Assembly (NCBI GenBank): GCA_013002645.1
Contig: JABDJF010000153.1
Span: 1-7,181, forward strand
Direction: 5' to 3'
Source: Myxococcales bacterium
GTDB lineage: Bacteria > Myxococcota_A > Polyangia > Polyangiales > Houyiibacteriaceae
DNA: 7,181 nt
In this document: piece after piece, positions 1 to 6,191 of the stretch
Layout: each line of letters starts with the position of its first letter
How positions within the stretch are numbered: the stretch's first letter is position 1
Translations under genes and position numbers: made by a program
The notes under the pieces: model-generated
Seen by the model: the letters and a program-made list of their open reading frames with translations, nothing else
Told to the model about the DNA's origin: nothing
Databases searched by the model: none

Positions 1-1366
1 CCATCAAACCCACCGGAGGGCCGCCGATGCGAGGGCTGATGTGGGTCGAGCAGTAGGGCTCGCCATCCGCGACGTCGCAGAGCTCGACCTCGCCGTCAGC
101 CGAGAGCCGAATCAGGGCGGAGCCCGACATCAAGCTCGTCGACGCTGGGCCGGGGCGCGCCCAAAGCACCTTGCCGTCGTCGCGGGAGACCGCGACCACG
201 TGGGTCTGGGTCGCGATCACCAATCGATCGCCGCACATGAAGACCGAGTTCGCGTCGAGCCCTTCGAGGCAAATGCGCCAGCGTTCTTCGAACTGCAGGG
301 AAGGGAGTGTGCTCGGCGCCTCGGCGTGCTCCGTCTCGCCGCCGTGGTGCATGCGGAGCCGGTCGGGGTCGAGATTGACGAAGCTGTCGGCGCTTCGGCG
401 CGAGCGGATTTCCCGGCGGAGCGTGCGGACCTCTTGGCGAAGGGCACGGACTCGGAGGTTTCGACTCTGACCCCGGTCGGACGCGACCAGACTTCGGAGT
501 AGGTCGCTTGCCAGCTTCAGGATCGGGAGAGCTGCCTCGGCGATCGTGAGCGAAGTGGCGGTCAGGTCACCATGTCCCTCGGCGGAAAGCTCGACGCTCA
601 CCAGCTGGTGAGCCGACTTTCGCATGGCGATCTGAAAACCGCCGGCGCGCAGGCGCACGTGAGTCGGGCGGGCGCTGTCCCAGGTGTCGACGAGCGTTCG
701 GACCGCGACGACCATCCGGTGCGCGGCCAACATGATGGGGCCGCGCGCCAAAGAGAGTCGGCGCCCTCGAACGAATGCCCAGAGGTGCCCCTCGAAGAGC
801 AGCGCATGAACGTCTGCCCGCGCCGATCGACCTTGGGAAGCGGCAGAGGATGGATAGACGGCCGCTTCGTATCCAAAGGCGAGCGGCACGTGCTCCCCTG
901 GCGCGTCCAGCTCGCCGCCTCGCTGGTTGATCGGCGATGCAGTGCCTTCGGGTTCCGGTGTAATTTTCGTCGCGAGGGCCCGTTCGGCCACTCGGATTGC
1001 AATCTGCCGTGCCGTCGGGTCGCGCTCTTGGCCTGCCATCTCGAGCATCGACTGTGCGCAGCGGTCCAGAAGGCGCCGCAGAGGAATCGCTCGATCCAGC
1101 TGATAGACGACGGGCGCGCTGCCGGTGCCGTAGCAGCTCACCAAGACGTAATCGCCGCGACGAACCAAGGCGTACTCGACGGCGGCCGTCGCGAGCGGCA
1201 GGAGCACCTTCGGCTTAGCGCCGATCGCGAGTGCCGCTGCGGCTGCGGTCAGCTCCGCCAAGGCCGGGGTTTCCACATCGCGCTCCCCCCCGAGGAGCAG
1301 ATGCTGAACGCCGGGATCGGCGCGTTTTTGGGCGTATGAAAGCGATTCGTCCAAGTGGCCGACCAT
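1..1366 (-). CDS. PQQ-like beta-propeller repeat protein with unrecognised N-terminal domain (partial, C-terminus off window)
   Basis: A minus-strand frame stays open for 455 codons from ATG at 1366-1364 and runs off the left edge. No other ATG, GTG or TTG lies between this ATG and the in-frame TAA at 1439-1441, so the start is well defined; the upstream GGAAAAAG is only a weak ribosome site. Residues 1-135 form an Ala/Leu-rich, probably helical region that I do not recognise. Residues 160-290 look like a mixed alpha/beta domain, also unrecognised. Residues 300-324 are a highly basic, likely helical linker. From about residue 360 the pattern is a PQQ-like propeller: RLVIATQTHVVAVSRDDGKVLW (in two parts, 381-393 and 394-402), then repeat-like strands with ADGEVELCDVADGEPY near 423-438. 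Propellers of this type usually serve as protein-interaction scaffolds and need not bind PQQ. No signal peptide or membrane helix is visible, so a cytoplasmic location is inferred. The coding frame is confident; function is unknown. Confidence 0.85.
   Translation of the reverse strand, partial: MVGHLDESLSYAQKRADPGVQHLLLGGERDVETPALAELTAAAAALAIGAKPKVLLPLATAAVEYALVRRGDYVLVSCYGTGSAPVVYQLDRAIPLRRLLDRCAQSMLEMAGQERDPTARQIAIRVAERALATKITPEPEGTASPINQRGGELDAPGEHVPLAFGYEAAVYPSSAASQGRSARADVHALLFEGHLWAFVRGRRLSLARGPIMLAAHRMVVAVRTLVDTWDSARPTHVRLRAGGFQIAMRKSAHQLVSVELSAEGHGDLTATSLTIAEAALPILKLASDLLRSLVASDRGQSRNLRVRALRQEVRTLRREIRSRRSADSFVNLDPDRLRMHHGGETEHAEAPSTLPSLQFEERWRICLEGLDANSVFMCGDRLVIATQTHVVAVSRDDGKVLWARPGPASTSLMSGSALIRLSADGEVELCDVADGEPYCSTHISPRIGGPPVGLM
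596..613. repeat. 18-bp perfect palindrome
   Basis: GCTCACCAGCTGGTGAGC equals its own reverse complement over all 18 bases, with no spacer. It lies inside the PQQ-like gene, where it encodes Ala-His-Gln-Leu-Val-Ser. Perfect palindromes of this length are uncommon by chance in 7 kb. It might be a protein-binding site or only a codon coincidence; no second copy was noticed. Confidence 0.45.
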
Positions 1367-1416
1367 GTTCTTTTTCCAACGCGAGCTGGGAGGAAAATGG
1401 TACTTGCTGCGTTCGA

Positions 1417-1428
1417 TTTGGATCCAAA
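1417..1428. promoter_or_regulatory. 12-bp perfect palindrome in divergent intergenic gap, candidate operator
   Basis: TTTGGATCCAAA is a perfect palindrome in the 94-bp gap between the divergent PQQ-like and NUDIX genes. It is followed on the plus strand by an extended A run (1426-1432). Its place in the only sizeable non-coding gap makes a binding site for a dimeric regulator possible. There is a single copy and no recognised consensus, so this is an inference from symmetry and position only. Confidence 0.25.
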
Positions 1429-1446
1429 AAAAGGCGCGTTAGCCCA

Positions 1447-1452
1447 TATATT
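1447..1452 (+). promoter_or_regulatory. Possible -10 box for the NUDIX gene
   Basis: TATATT lies 8 bp before the GTG at 1461 in an otherwise GC-rich neighbourhood. If used as a -10 element, transcription would begin about at 1458-1460 and the message would be nearly leaderless, which would fit the lack of a Shine-Dalgarno sequence before 1461. No good -35 hexamer sits at the right distance upstream, so support is weak. Confidence 0.2.
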
Positions 1453-1460
1453 GACAGCGA

Positions 1461-1880
1461 GTGACGGTGATGGGCGAAGAAGCAAGACAATGGGTCGCCG
1501 TGACGGTTCTCGTCTTTGGCGACGACCGAATGCTATCCATGCGTCGCGCCGCGAGCCAAGATGCCGGTCCCGGGCTCTGGGAAGGCGTGTCCGGTCGCGT
1601 TGAGCCGGGCGAAGACCCGATCGCGGCGGCGCGTCGCGAAGTGCTGGAGGAAACCGGCCTCCGCGTAGCGATTCGACCACGGCCGGTGGCGGCCTATGCC
1701 GCTCTTCGATGCGACGAACCGATGACGGTGATCGTCTTTGCGGCCGACGACCAAGGCGGGGAGGTGGTGCTCTCCGATGAGCACGATGCGTATCGCTGGT
1801 GCGATCTCGAGGAGCTCAATCGACTTGGAGTGCCGAAGCGGCTCGTGGAGGCGGCACGCCATGCCTGGCCGGAGCGCTAG
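1461..1880 (+). CDS. NUDIX hydrolase domain protein
   Basis: This 139-residue protein is a single NUDIX domain, a fold that hydrolyses nucleoside diphosphates linked to another moiety using divalent metal. The NUDIX signature GX5EX7REUXEEXGU is perfect: G45, E51, R59-E60, E63-E64 and G66 followed by L67. Before it comes LWEGVSGRVEPGE (39-51), and after it EHDAYRW (107-113), a layout shared with MutT/NudB-like housekeeping pyrophosphatases; the substrate cannot be read from sequence. The GTG at 1461 is the first possible start because TGA at 1452-1454 closes the frame; GTG at 1467 and ATG at 1470 are alternatives. No clear ribosome site precedes any of them. Its last 65 bp overlap, in antiparallel orientation, the end of the glycosyltransferase gene. 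It is the only plus-strand gene here, transcribed divergently from the PQQ-like gene and convergently with the four-gene run. The family call is secure. Confidence 0.93.
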   Translation: MTVMGEEARQWVAVTVLVFGDDRMLSMRRAASQDAGPGLWEGVSGRVEPGEDPIAAARREVLEETGLRVAIRPRPVAAYAALRCDEPMTVIVFAADDQGGEVVLSDEHDAYRWCDLEELNRLGVPKRLVEAARHAWPER

Positions 1881-3015
1881 CGACCCCGTCCCCCAGCAGG
1901 TGACGCAGGGCCGTGCTGAACCACTCTGAGGAGTGGTGAACGGACAGGTAGCGACCGGCGCGGTCGCGAAGCGCGTTCGCGGCTCTTTCATCTTCGAACA
2001 GGCTTCCGGCGGCGGCGGCCAACGCACCGGGGTCATCGTCGGACACGATGCGACACGCGCCCCGCAGCGGAAGCCCGGCGGTAGCGCGCTGCATGGCGAC
2101 GACCGGGAGGTCCCGCGCGAAGGCGTCCAGCATCTTGACCGGCAGTCCGCCCTCGGTGCGTCGTGGTACCCAGGCGACGTCGCTCGCAGCGTGTGCGAGC
2201 ATCCGGGCGCGCTCCGACTCGAGCCCGGAAAACCCGACGGCGCTTCCAACCCCCAAGCGTTCTGCTTGCTCGCGAGCGGGACCAGGGTGCGACGCGGTAG
2301 CGATGAGGAGATGGGCGTTTCGGCGGCTGCACCGGAGCATGGCGATGGCTTCGACGAGGTTCTCCCAACCCTGGTAGGGATCGAGGTTGCCCGCGTACAG
2401 ACAGACTTCCGCATCGGGCGCGATCCCGAGCGCCAGCCGAGCCTCGCTCCGCGTTGCTCGATCGGAGACGGCCGACCGAGACCAGGGAACCGGCAGGTAC
2501 CGCACGCTTTCGCCGAGGAGTGTGGCCAGCGCGGGGGCGACCGCAGCAACCCCCTCTGCGCGTCTGCAGACCTGCTTTTCCAATCGCCTCCCAATCGAGC
2601 GAACCGGGCGCGCGGGAACCCGAGACATGAAAACGGGCAGCTCTCGCTCGAGAGAGGTGTGCGCAACGTAGTAGACGGGCGCGACTCGAGCGGCGAGCGC
2701 CGCAAGCGCGGCCTCGATGTGATGTGCGATAATCGCGATGGGCTGAAGGCGGCTTGCGAGTCGGCGGATCTCGACGATGCAGCGAGCGTCGAGCGCGAGC
2801 TTGCCCCAAGAAGGTCCCGACCGAACCGAGCGCACCTCTGGAAAGTTGGGGATCCGATGAATCTCGTACGGCGCGTCGAGCTCGTAGGCCGCGTGCGCGT
2901 AGGCCAAGAGGTGAACCGGCCGACCCGCGCGCGTGGACGCGTCGAGCATCGAGGCTATCGCTGCCTGCGTGCCTTGATGGGTCGGGAACGGAAGGCAGGC
3001 GACGTGCAGGATCAT
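1816..3015 (-). CDS. Glycosyltransferase, GT-B fold, family 4-like
   Basis: The 399-residue product matches the length and layout of family 4 glycosyltransferases, which transfer a sugar from an activated donor onto a glycan or lipid acceptor at the cytoplasmic face. The N-terminal Rossmann half starts directly with ILHVACLPFPTHQGTQ (2-17), whose Gly-rich loop is typical. The donor half opens with YAGNLDPYQGWENLVEAI (207-224), a very characteristic GT4 strand-loop-helix. The donor-site motif is at 286-306: E288 followed by GGLPVK and then D297 where most members have the second Glu of the EX7E pattern; LPVVA follows. The tail after about residue 377 is Ala/Pro-rich and coincides with the overlap with the NUDIX gene. 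The ATG start shares four bases (ATGA, 3012-3015) with the upstream phosphodiesterase stop and has no Shine-Dalgarno site of its own, so translational coupling is likely. No signal peptide or membrane helix is visible. Donor and acceptor are unknown. Confidence 0.92.
   Translation of the reverse strand: MILHVACLPFPTHQGTQAAIASMLDASTRAGRPVHLLAYAHAAYELDAPYEIHRIPNFPEVRSVRSGPSWGKLALDARCIVEIRRLASRLQPIAIIAHHIEAALAALAARVAPVYYVAHTSLERELPVFMSRVPARPVRSIGRRLEKQVCRRAEGVAAVAPALATLLGESVRYLPVPWSRSAVSDRATRSEARLALGIAPDAEVCLYAGNLDPYQGWENLVEAIAMLRCSRRNAHLLIATASHPGPAREQAERLGVGSAVGFSGLESERARMLAHAASDVAWVPRRTEGGLPVKMLDAFARDLPVVAMQRATAGLPLRGACRIVSDDDPGALAAAAGSLFEDERAANALRDRAGRYLSVHHSSEWFSTALRHLLGDGVASAPARHGVPPPRAASALQVD
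1920..1937. other. Perfect 7-bp hairpin shortly after the NUDIX stop
   Basis: ACCACTC and GAGTGGT form a perfect 7-bp stem around a TGAG loop, 39 bp beyond the NUDIX stop and inside the glycosyltransferase coding region. It could slow or stop plus-strand transcription entering the convergent gene. No T tract follows, so it is not a canonical intrinsic terminator, and the stem may simply reflect codons for His-His-Ser-Ser. Confidence 0.25.
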
Positions 3016-4736
3016 TCGATATAGCCCAGCGCTCGGAGTCGGGATTCGACGAGGGCTTCATTTCGCACCGTACGAGGTGCGCGACCGGGAGGCGCCGGGA
3101 GCGGGACCGCCGCAGCGTTGTCTTCGTCGCGGAGCGCCTCCCAAAGAACGCGCCCCATGAACGAGGGGGGCACCGACAGGCCCAGCCGGCGGAGCAGGGT
3201 CGCACTCAGGTCCGCGATGTGCGCGTGGATCCGGCCCATGGGTTTCACGCTGGGGCCAGCAAGGGCCATGAATCCATGCGAACGATGGCTGCCGGGAAGG
3301 CTTCGGCCTTTCTTGCCAACCTTCTCGTGGTCGGCGAGCTTGCGGAAGGGGCTGCTCGTTGCCGGGTGCCCCGTAGAGCGACTTCGTCGCCATGGGGCTG
3401 CGCTCGCCCCATTGTGGGGCTCGCTTGGCATCAGGTTGTACGAATAGCCGTCGTCGAGATGCAGATCGACGAGCAGGTCGGGGGCACGATTCAAGTGTGG
3501 GCCTTCGAAGAGCTCGTCGCGCGGAATCAAGTCGCGAAAAACCGGCTTGCCGCTCCATGGGTCGCGGGTATCGAGCAAGGCCGCACGAATGCGGAGAATG
3601 GTCTCCGCCCGCTGCGCGGGTTGAACGATGCCGTCCGGTTCTCGCCCAGCCATGTTGAGGTGAATGCCAGGGAAGTAGTTCAGCTCATCGCTGAACGCGA
3701 CCGTGTTGGCCATGTCGATCGCGCCAAAGCGTACATTCGATTCCAGGCGGCTTGGGAGCCAGGCGTTGCCCAGGCGAAAAAGCCGCTCCCGAAGTTGCGG
3801 CGGAAACCGGCGCAACGCGATCTCTTTCAAACCCGCCCCGCCGCGACCCCGTCGAGGTCGAAAACGCAGCAACCGGTGGTGAGCGAGGAGCCGATTGAGG
3901 TGAAGCACCTTGTCCGACGAGCCGCCCGAGCCGTGGTCGCTCAGCACCGTAATCTCCGTTTGATCCCCACCCGCCGCTTCGGTGAGTGAGCCCACCGCTT
4001 CGTCCAGCGCTTCGTACACCCGCTGCAGACCCTTGCCCTGCTCGACCGGAACGCCGGCGGTGCAGCGCGGCGAACCCGGGTCGTGCTTTGCCCAGAGGTA
4101 GTGGGACGCAGTGTCACTCTCTCCAAAGTAGAGCGCGAAAACGTCCCAATTCTGGCGATCGAGCAGCCATCTCGCCCAGTCGGCCTTGCGCGCCACCCGG
4201 CTGGCCAGCGCGTCCGGCAGGCGGTCGATCCAACCAGGCGCGTCAGCGTGAAACTCATCGACATCGTCGAAGGAGGGAGCCCCAAACTTCTCCACCGTTT
4301 CGTCGTACAACGAAGGGGGCCACATGAACGATCGATCCGCCTCGAAGGCGACCGGCGCATCCCAGCCGCTCACGAATACCCCGTGCTCGAGCCTCTCCGG
4401 CGGCCAGGTCGCAGGAAAACTGAGGCAAGCGCAGCGAAGCCCGAGCTGGTCGAGCTGTGCAAAGAACGTCGGTACTTCGCGAACCGTCCCCGCGGTGAAC
4501 CGAACCTGGTAGCCGTTCCGCGTCGTGAAGTCGAAGACGCCGTGGCGAGCCGGGTCGACTCCAGTGAGAAACGTCGTCCAATTGGGCAGCGTGGCGGGCG
4601 GCTGCACGGACTCGAGTGCGGCAAAAACCCCTCGAGCCATCAGCGAATGAAGATTCGGCAGACGCTCTGCGCCAAACTGTTCGACGAGCCCGAGATCCAG
4701 CCCGTCCAAGCCCAACACCAACGCCCCCGTCGCCAC
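3012..4736 (-). CDS. Alkaline-phosphatase-superfamily phosphodiesterase/phosphohydrolase (longer paralogue)
   Basis: The 574-residue protein belongs to the type I phosphodiesterase/nucleotide pyrophosphatase branch of the alkaline phosphatase superfamily (COG3379-like). All expected active-site elements are visible: metal ligand D11 in GLDGLD, nucleophile T49 in ATLPNW followed by the GVDPARHGVFDF loop, D208 and H212 in SDTASHYLW, D267-H268 in LSDHG, and H484 in GSHRSHG. Such enzymes use two divalent metals and a Thr phospho-intermediate to cleave phosphate esters. The C-terminal ESRLRALGYIE resembles a tail often seen in this group, so the gene looks complete. Residues 437-465 are an Arg/Ser/Pro-rich stretch that looks like a variable insertion. 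Translation starts at GTG (4736) with AAGG seven bases upstream, 31 bp after the upstream paralogue. The stop overlaps the glycosyltransferase start (ATGA). No signal peptide is seen, so cytoplasmic action is inferred; the substrate is unknown, and a nucleotide-, lipid- or glycan-linked phosphodiester is plausible. Confidence 0.9.
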   Translation of the reverse strand: MATGALVLGLDGLDLGLVEQFGAERLPNLHSLMARGVFAALESVQPPATLPNWTTFLTGVDPARHGVFDFTTRNGYQVRFTAGTVREVPTFFAQLDQLGLRCACLSFPATWPPERLEHGVFVSGWDAPVAFEADRSFMWPPSLYDETVEKFGAPSFDDVDEFHADAPGWIDRLPDALASRVARKADWARWLLDRQNWDVFALYFGESDTASHYLWAKHDPGSPRCTAGVPVEQGKGLQRVYEALDEAVGSLTEAAGGDQTEITVLSDHGSGGSSDKVLHLNRLLAHHRLLRFRPRRGRGGAGLKEIALRRFPPQLRERLFRLGNAWLPSRLESNVRFGAIDMANTVAFSDELNYFPGIHLNMAGREPDGIVQPAQRAETILRIRAALLDTRDPWSGKPVFRDLIPRDELFEGPHLNRAPDLLVDLHLDDGYSYNLMPSEPHNGASAAPWRRSRSTGHPATSSPFRKLADHEKVGKKGRSLPGSHRSHGFMALAGPSVKPMGRIHAHIADLSATLLRRLGLSVPPSFMGRVLWEALRDEDNAAAVPLPAPPGRAPRTVRNEALVESRLRALGYIE

Positions 4737-4743
4737 CGCCGGA

Positions 4744-4747
4744 CCTT
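4744..4747 (-). promoter_or_regulatory. Ribosome binding site for the longer phosphodiesterase gene
   Basis: AAGG on the minus strand lies seven bases before the GTG at 4736, inside the 31-bp gap between the two phosphodiesterase genes. It supports GTG as start over the in-frame TTG and GTG codons at residues 6 and 7, which would sit too close to the first beta strand. Confidence 0.5.
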
Positions 4748-4767
4748 AGCGCGTCATGCCGTCACCG

Positions 4768-6150
4768 TCACAGCGTCCAGTCCCGGCCTAGGATCCCTGG
4801 GGGCCGTCCGAGCCCAAACGCCCCCAAGATCGTTGGCGTCACATCGTAGATCTCGGCGCCCTCGATATGTCCTCGCACGGGCACGCCGCCCCCGCCCATG
4901 ATGAAAATACCGTCCCAGTCGTGGTTGCAGCCGTCGGGGCCGATGTCGTTTTCCTCCACCACCAAGCGGCCCGTTCCGACCGATCCGACCGCGCGGAGCT
5001 TCAGCTCGTCGAAGTAGACCATCAGGTCGGGCGGAAAGCCGCGGGCTTGGCGATAGTATTCCTCGGGAGCTCGCACTAAAACGGGAACACGCTCACCCTG
5101 ATCGTTGCGGGCGTACTCGAGCTCTCGGCGTAGCTCATCGCGTACTCCGCGGACACGGTCAGGTGCCACCGCGCCAGCGGGTTCACGTCCGGCCGCGTTG
5201 AGAAAGATTCTCGCGTAGTAGCCGCCCTCCGCCCAGGCCGTCGTCCGTGGCCAATCGACGAGCGCATGGTCCAATGGGCCCGGCACTTCCGGCGTCTCTC
5301 GGAGGCTCAAGTATCCCTTCTGGATCAGCCATTCATTGACGCAGAAGCCGCCGTGCATCGCCCGCGCGCCGTGGTCACTCACGACCATGACCGTGGTGTC
5401 CTCACCAGTCGCGGCGCACAGCCGACCGATGCGTGCGTCCAACAACTGGTAGTACTCGCGCCCGCGATCCTTCCATGGGTTCCCCTCTTCATGCCTCGGG
5501 TGGTCGGGGTCGATGTGACGCCAAAATGCGTGGTGAAAACGATCGACGCCGATCTCGACAATCACCATGAGGTCCGGTTGCTTTCGGTTCCAGACCTGCT
5601 CCGCAATTTCGAAGTGCTGATTGGTCATCTTGACGAGGTCCCGGTAGATCCGGTCGAGATCGTCGGAGCGAAAATCGTCGATGTCTGCGCGGTACGGACC
5701 TACGCACTCGGTCAGCTCTGCCTCGAGGTCGCGTGGAAAGCACCAGGGCGAATCGCCTCCAGGCCACATGAAGCCGGACACCATGTGACCGCGCACCGGC
5801 GTAGGAGGCGAGGTCAGCGGAACGAAGAGCGCGGCGACTCGATATCCTTGCTCTCCCAGCCAGTCCCACACGCGTTTGACGCGAACATCGTTGCCGTCCG
5901 CCAAACGCAATCCCGTCTCGCGAGGAACCCGGTTTCGAAATCCGTACAAGCCCAACTCCCCGGCATCGCGTCCCGAGAGCATGCACGTCCACGCGGGCAC
6001 CGTGATCGGCGGCTCGGAGCTGCGAAGGTTTCCCCACGTTCCGCGGTCCATCAGGGCAGCGAGATTGGGCATCACTTGGCGATAGCGATCGAACACCAAG
6101 CGGGGCGGTGCGCAGTCGAGTCCGATCACGATCATTCGCTTGCCGCCCAT
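4768..6150 (-). CDS. Alkaline-phosphatase-superfamily phosphodiesterase/phosphohydrolase (shorter paralogue)
   Basis: With the preferred ATG at 6150 this is a 460-residue enzyme of the same branch as its downstream neighbour but clearly divergent from it. Active-site residues, numbered from this start, are complete: D12 in IGLD, nucleophile T50 in ITVPAW, D203 and H207 in DRFHHAFW, D259-H260 in VSDHG, and H410 in CNHDWDGIF. The end, DVTPTILGAFGLGRPPGILGRDW (436-458, in two parts DVTPTILGAFGLG and RPPGILGRDW), is a standard C-terminus for the family. An alternative ATG at 6195 overlaps the kinase stop as ATGA and adds 15 charged residues, but it has no ribosome site, whereas 6150 follows AAGAGGGG closely. 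The fold begins only five residues after this start. It has neither signal peptide nor membrane helix, so it probably hydrolyses a cytoplasmic phosphodiester or phosphomonoester. Having two such enzymes side by side suggests different substrates or successive steps. Family is confident; reaction specificity is not. Confidence 0.9.
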   Translation of the reverse strand: MGGKRMIVIGLDCAPPRLVFDRYRQVMPNLAALMDRGTWGNLRSSEPPITVPAWTCMLSGRDAGELGLYGFRNRVPRETGLRLADGNDVRVKRVWDWLGEQGYRVAALFVPLTSPPTPVRGHMVSGFMWPGGDSPWCFPRDLEAELTECVGPYRADIDDFRSDDLDRIYRDLVKMTNQHFEIAEQVWNRKQPDLMVIVEIGVDRFHHAFWRHIDPDHPRHEEGNPWKDRGREYYQLLDARIGRLCAATGEDTTVMVVSDHGARAMHGGFCVNEWLIQKGYLSLRETPEVPGPLDHALVDWPRTTAWAEGGYYARIFLNAAGREPAGAVAPDRVRGVRDELRRELEYARNDQGERVPVLVRAPEEYYRQARGFPPDLMVYFDELKLRAVGSVGTGRLVVEENDIGPDGCNHDWDGIFIMGGGGVPVRGHIEGAEIYDVTPTILGAFGLGRPPGILGRDWTL

Positions 6151-6154
6151 CAAT

Positions 6155-6162
6155 CCCCTCTT
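6155..6162 (-). promoter_or_regulatory. Ribosome binding site that favours the start at 6150
   Basis: AAGAGGGG on the minus strand, with its GAGG core six bases from ATG at 6150-6148, is the best Shine-Dalgarno match in the window. It argues for this start over the ATG at 6195, which has no purine-rich element upstream and could only rely on coupling to the kinase stop. Confidence 0.55.
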
Positions 6163-6191
6163 AGCGCCCTCGGCGCGGGCCGGGCTCTCTT

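Noticed and set aside
572..1339. Plus-strand open frame of 255 codons opposite the PQQ-like gene
   Set aside because: The composition looks like reverse-strand noise, whereas the minus frame is continuous through the left edge and ends in clear propeller repeats.
1417..1440. Palindrome beside a 7-base A/T run as an intrinsic terminator
   Set aside because: On the minus strand the T run comes before the palindrome, not after it, and on the plus strand the run is A. Neither orientation gives a hairpin followed by U residues.
1533..2705. Minus-strand open frame of 390 codons spanning the NUDIX and glycosyltransferase genes
   Set aside because: It is a different frame from the glycosyltransferase, rich in Arg/Ser/Pro, and contains no motif; both overlapping genes have perfect family signatures.
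1933..3024. Long plus-strand open frame of 363 codons opposite the glycosyltransferase
   Set aside because: The translation is Arg/Gly-rich with no domain signature, and the opposite strand encodes a clear GT4-like protein. It is a GC-driven shadow.
3270..3430. Possible compensated frameshift in the Arg/Ser-rich part of the longer phosphodiesterase
   Set aside because: The frame is open throughout, the His-containing GSHRSHG motif follows in the same frame, and the other frames give no family-like sequence. A variable insertion is simpler.
2754..3989. Plus-strand open frame of 411 codons opposite the longer phosphodiesterase
   Set aside because: Low-complexity basic translation with no recognisable motif; it crosses the boundary of two well-supported minus-strand genes.
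4756..4770. GTGACGGTGA shared between the NUDIX start (1461-1470) and the end of the shorter phosphodiesterase gene
   Set aside because: A ten-base match with simple GTGAC repetition is expected by chance in this composition and has no further similarity around it.
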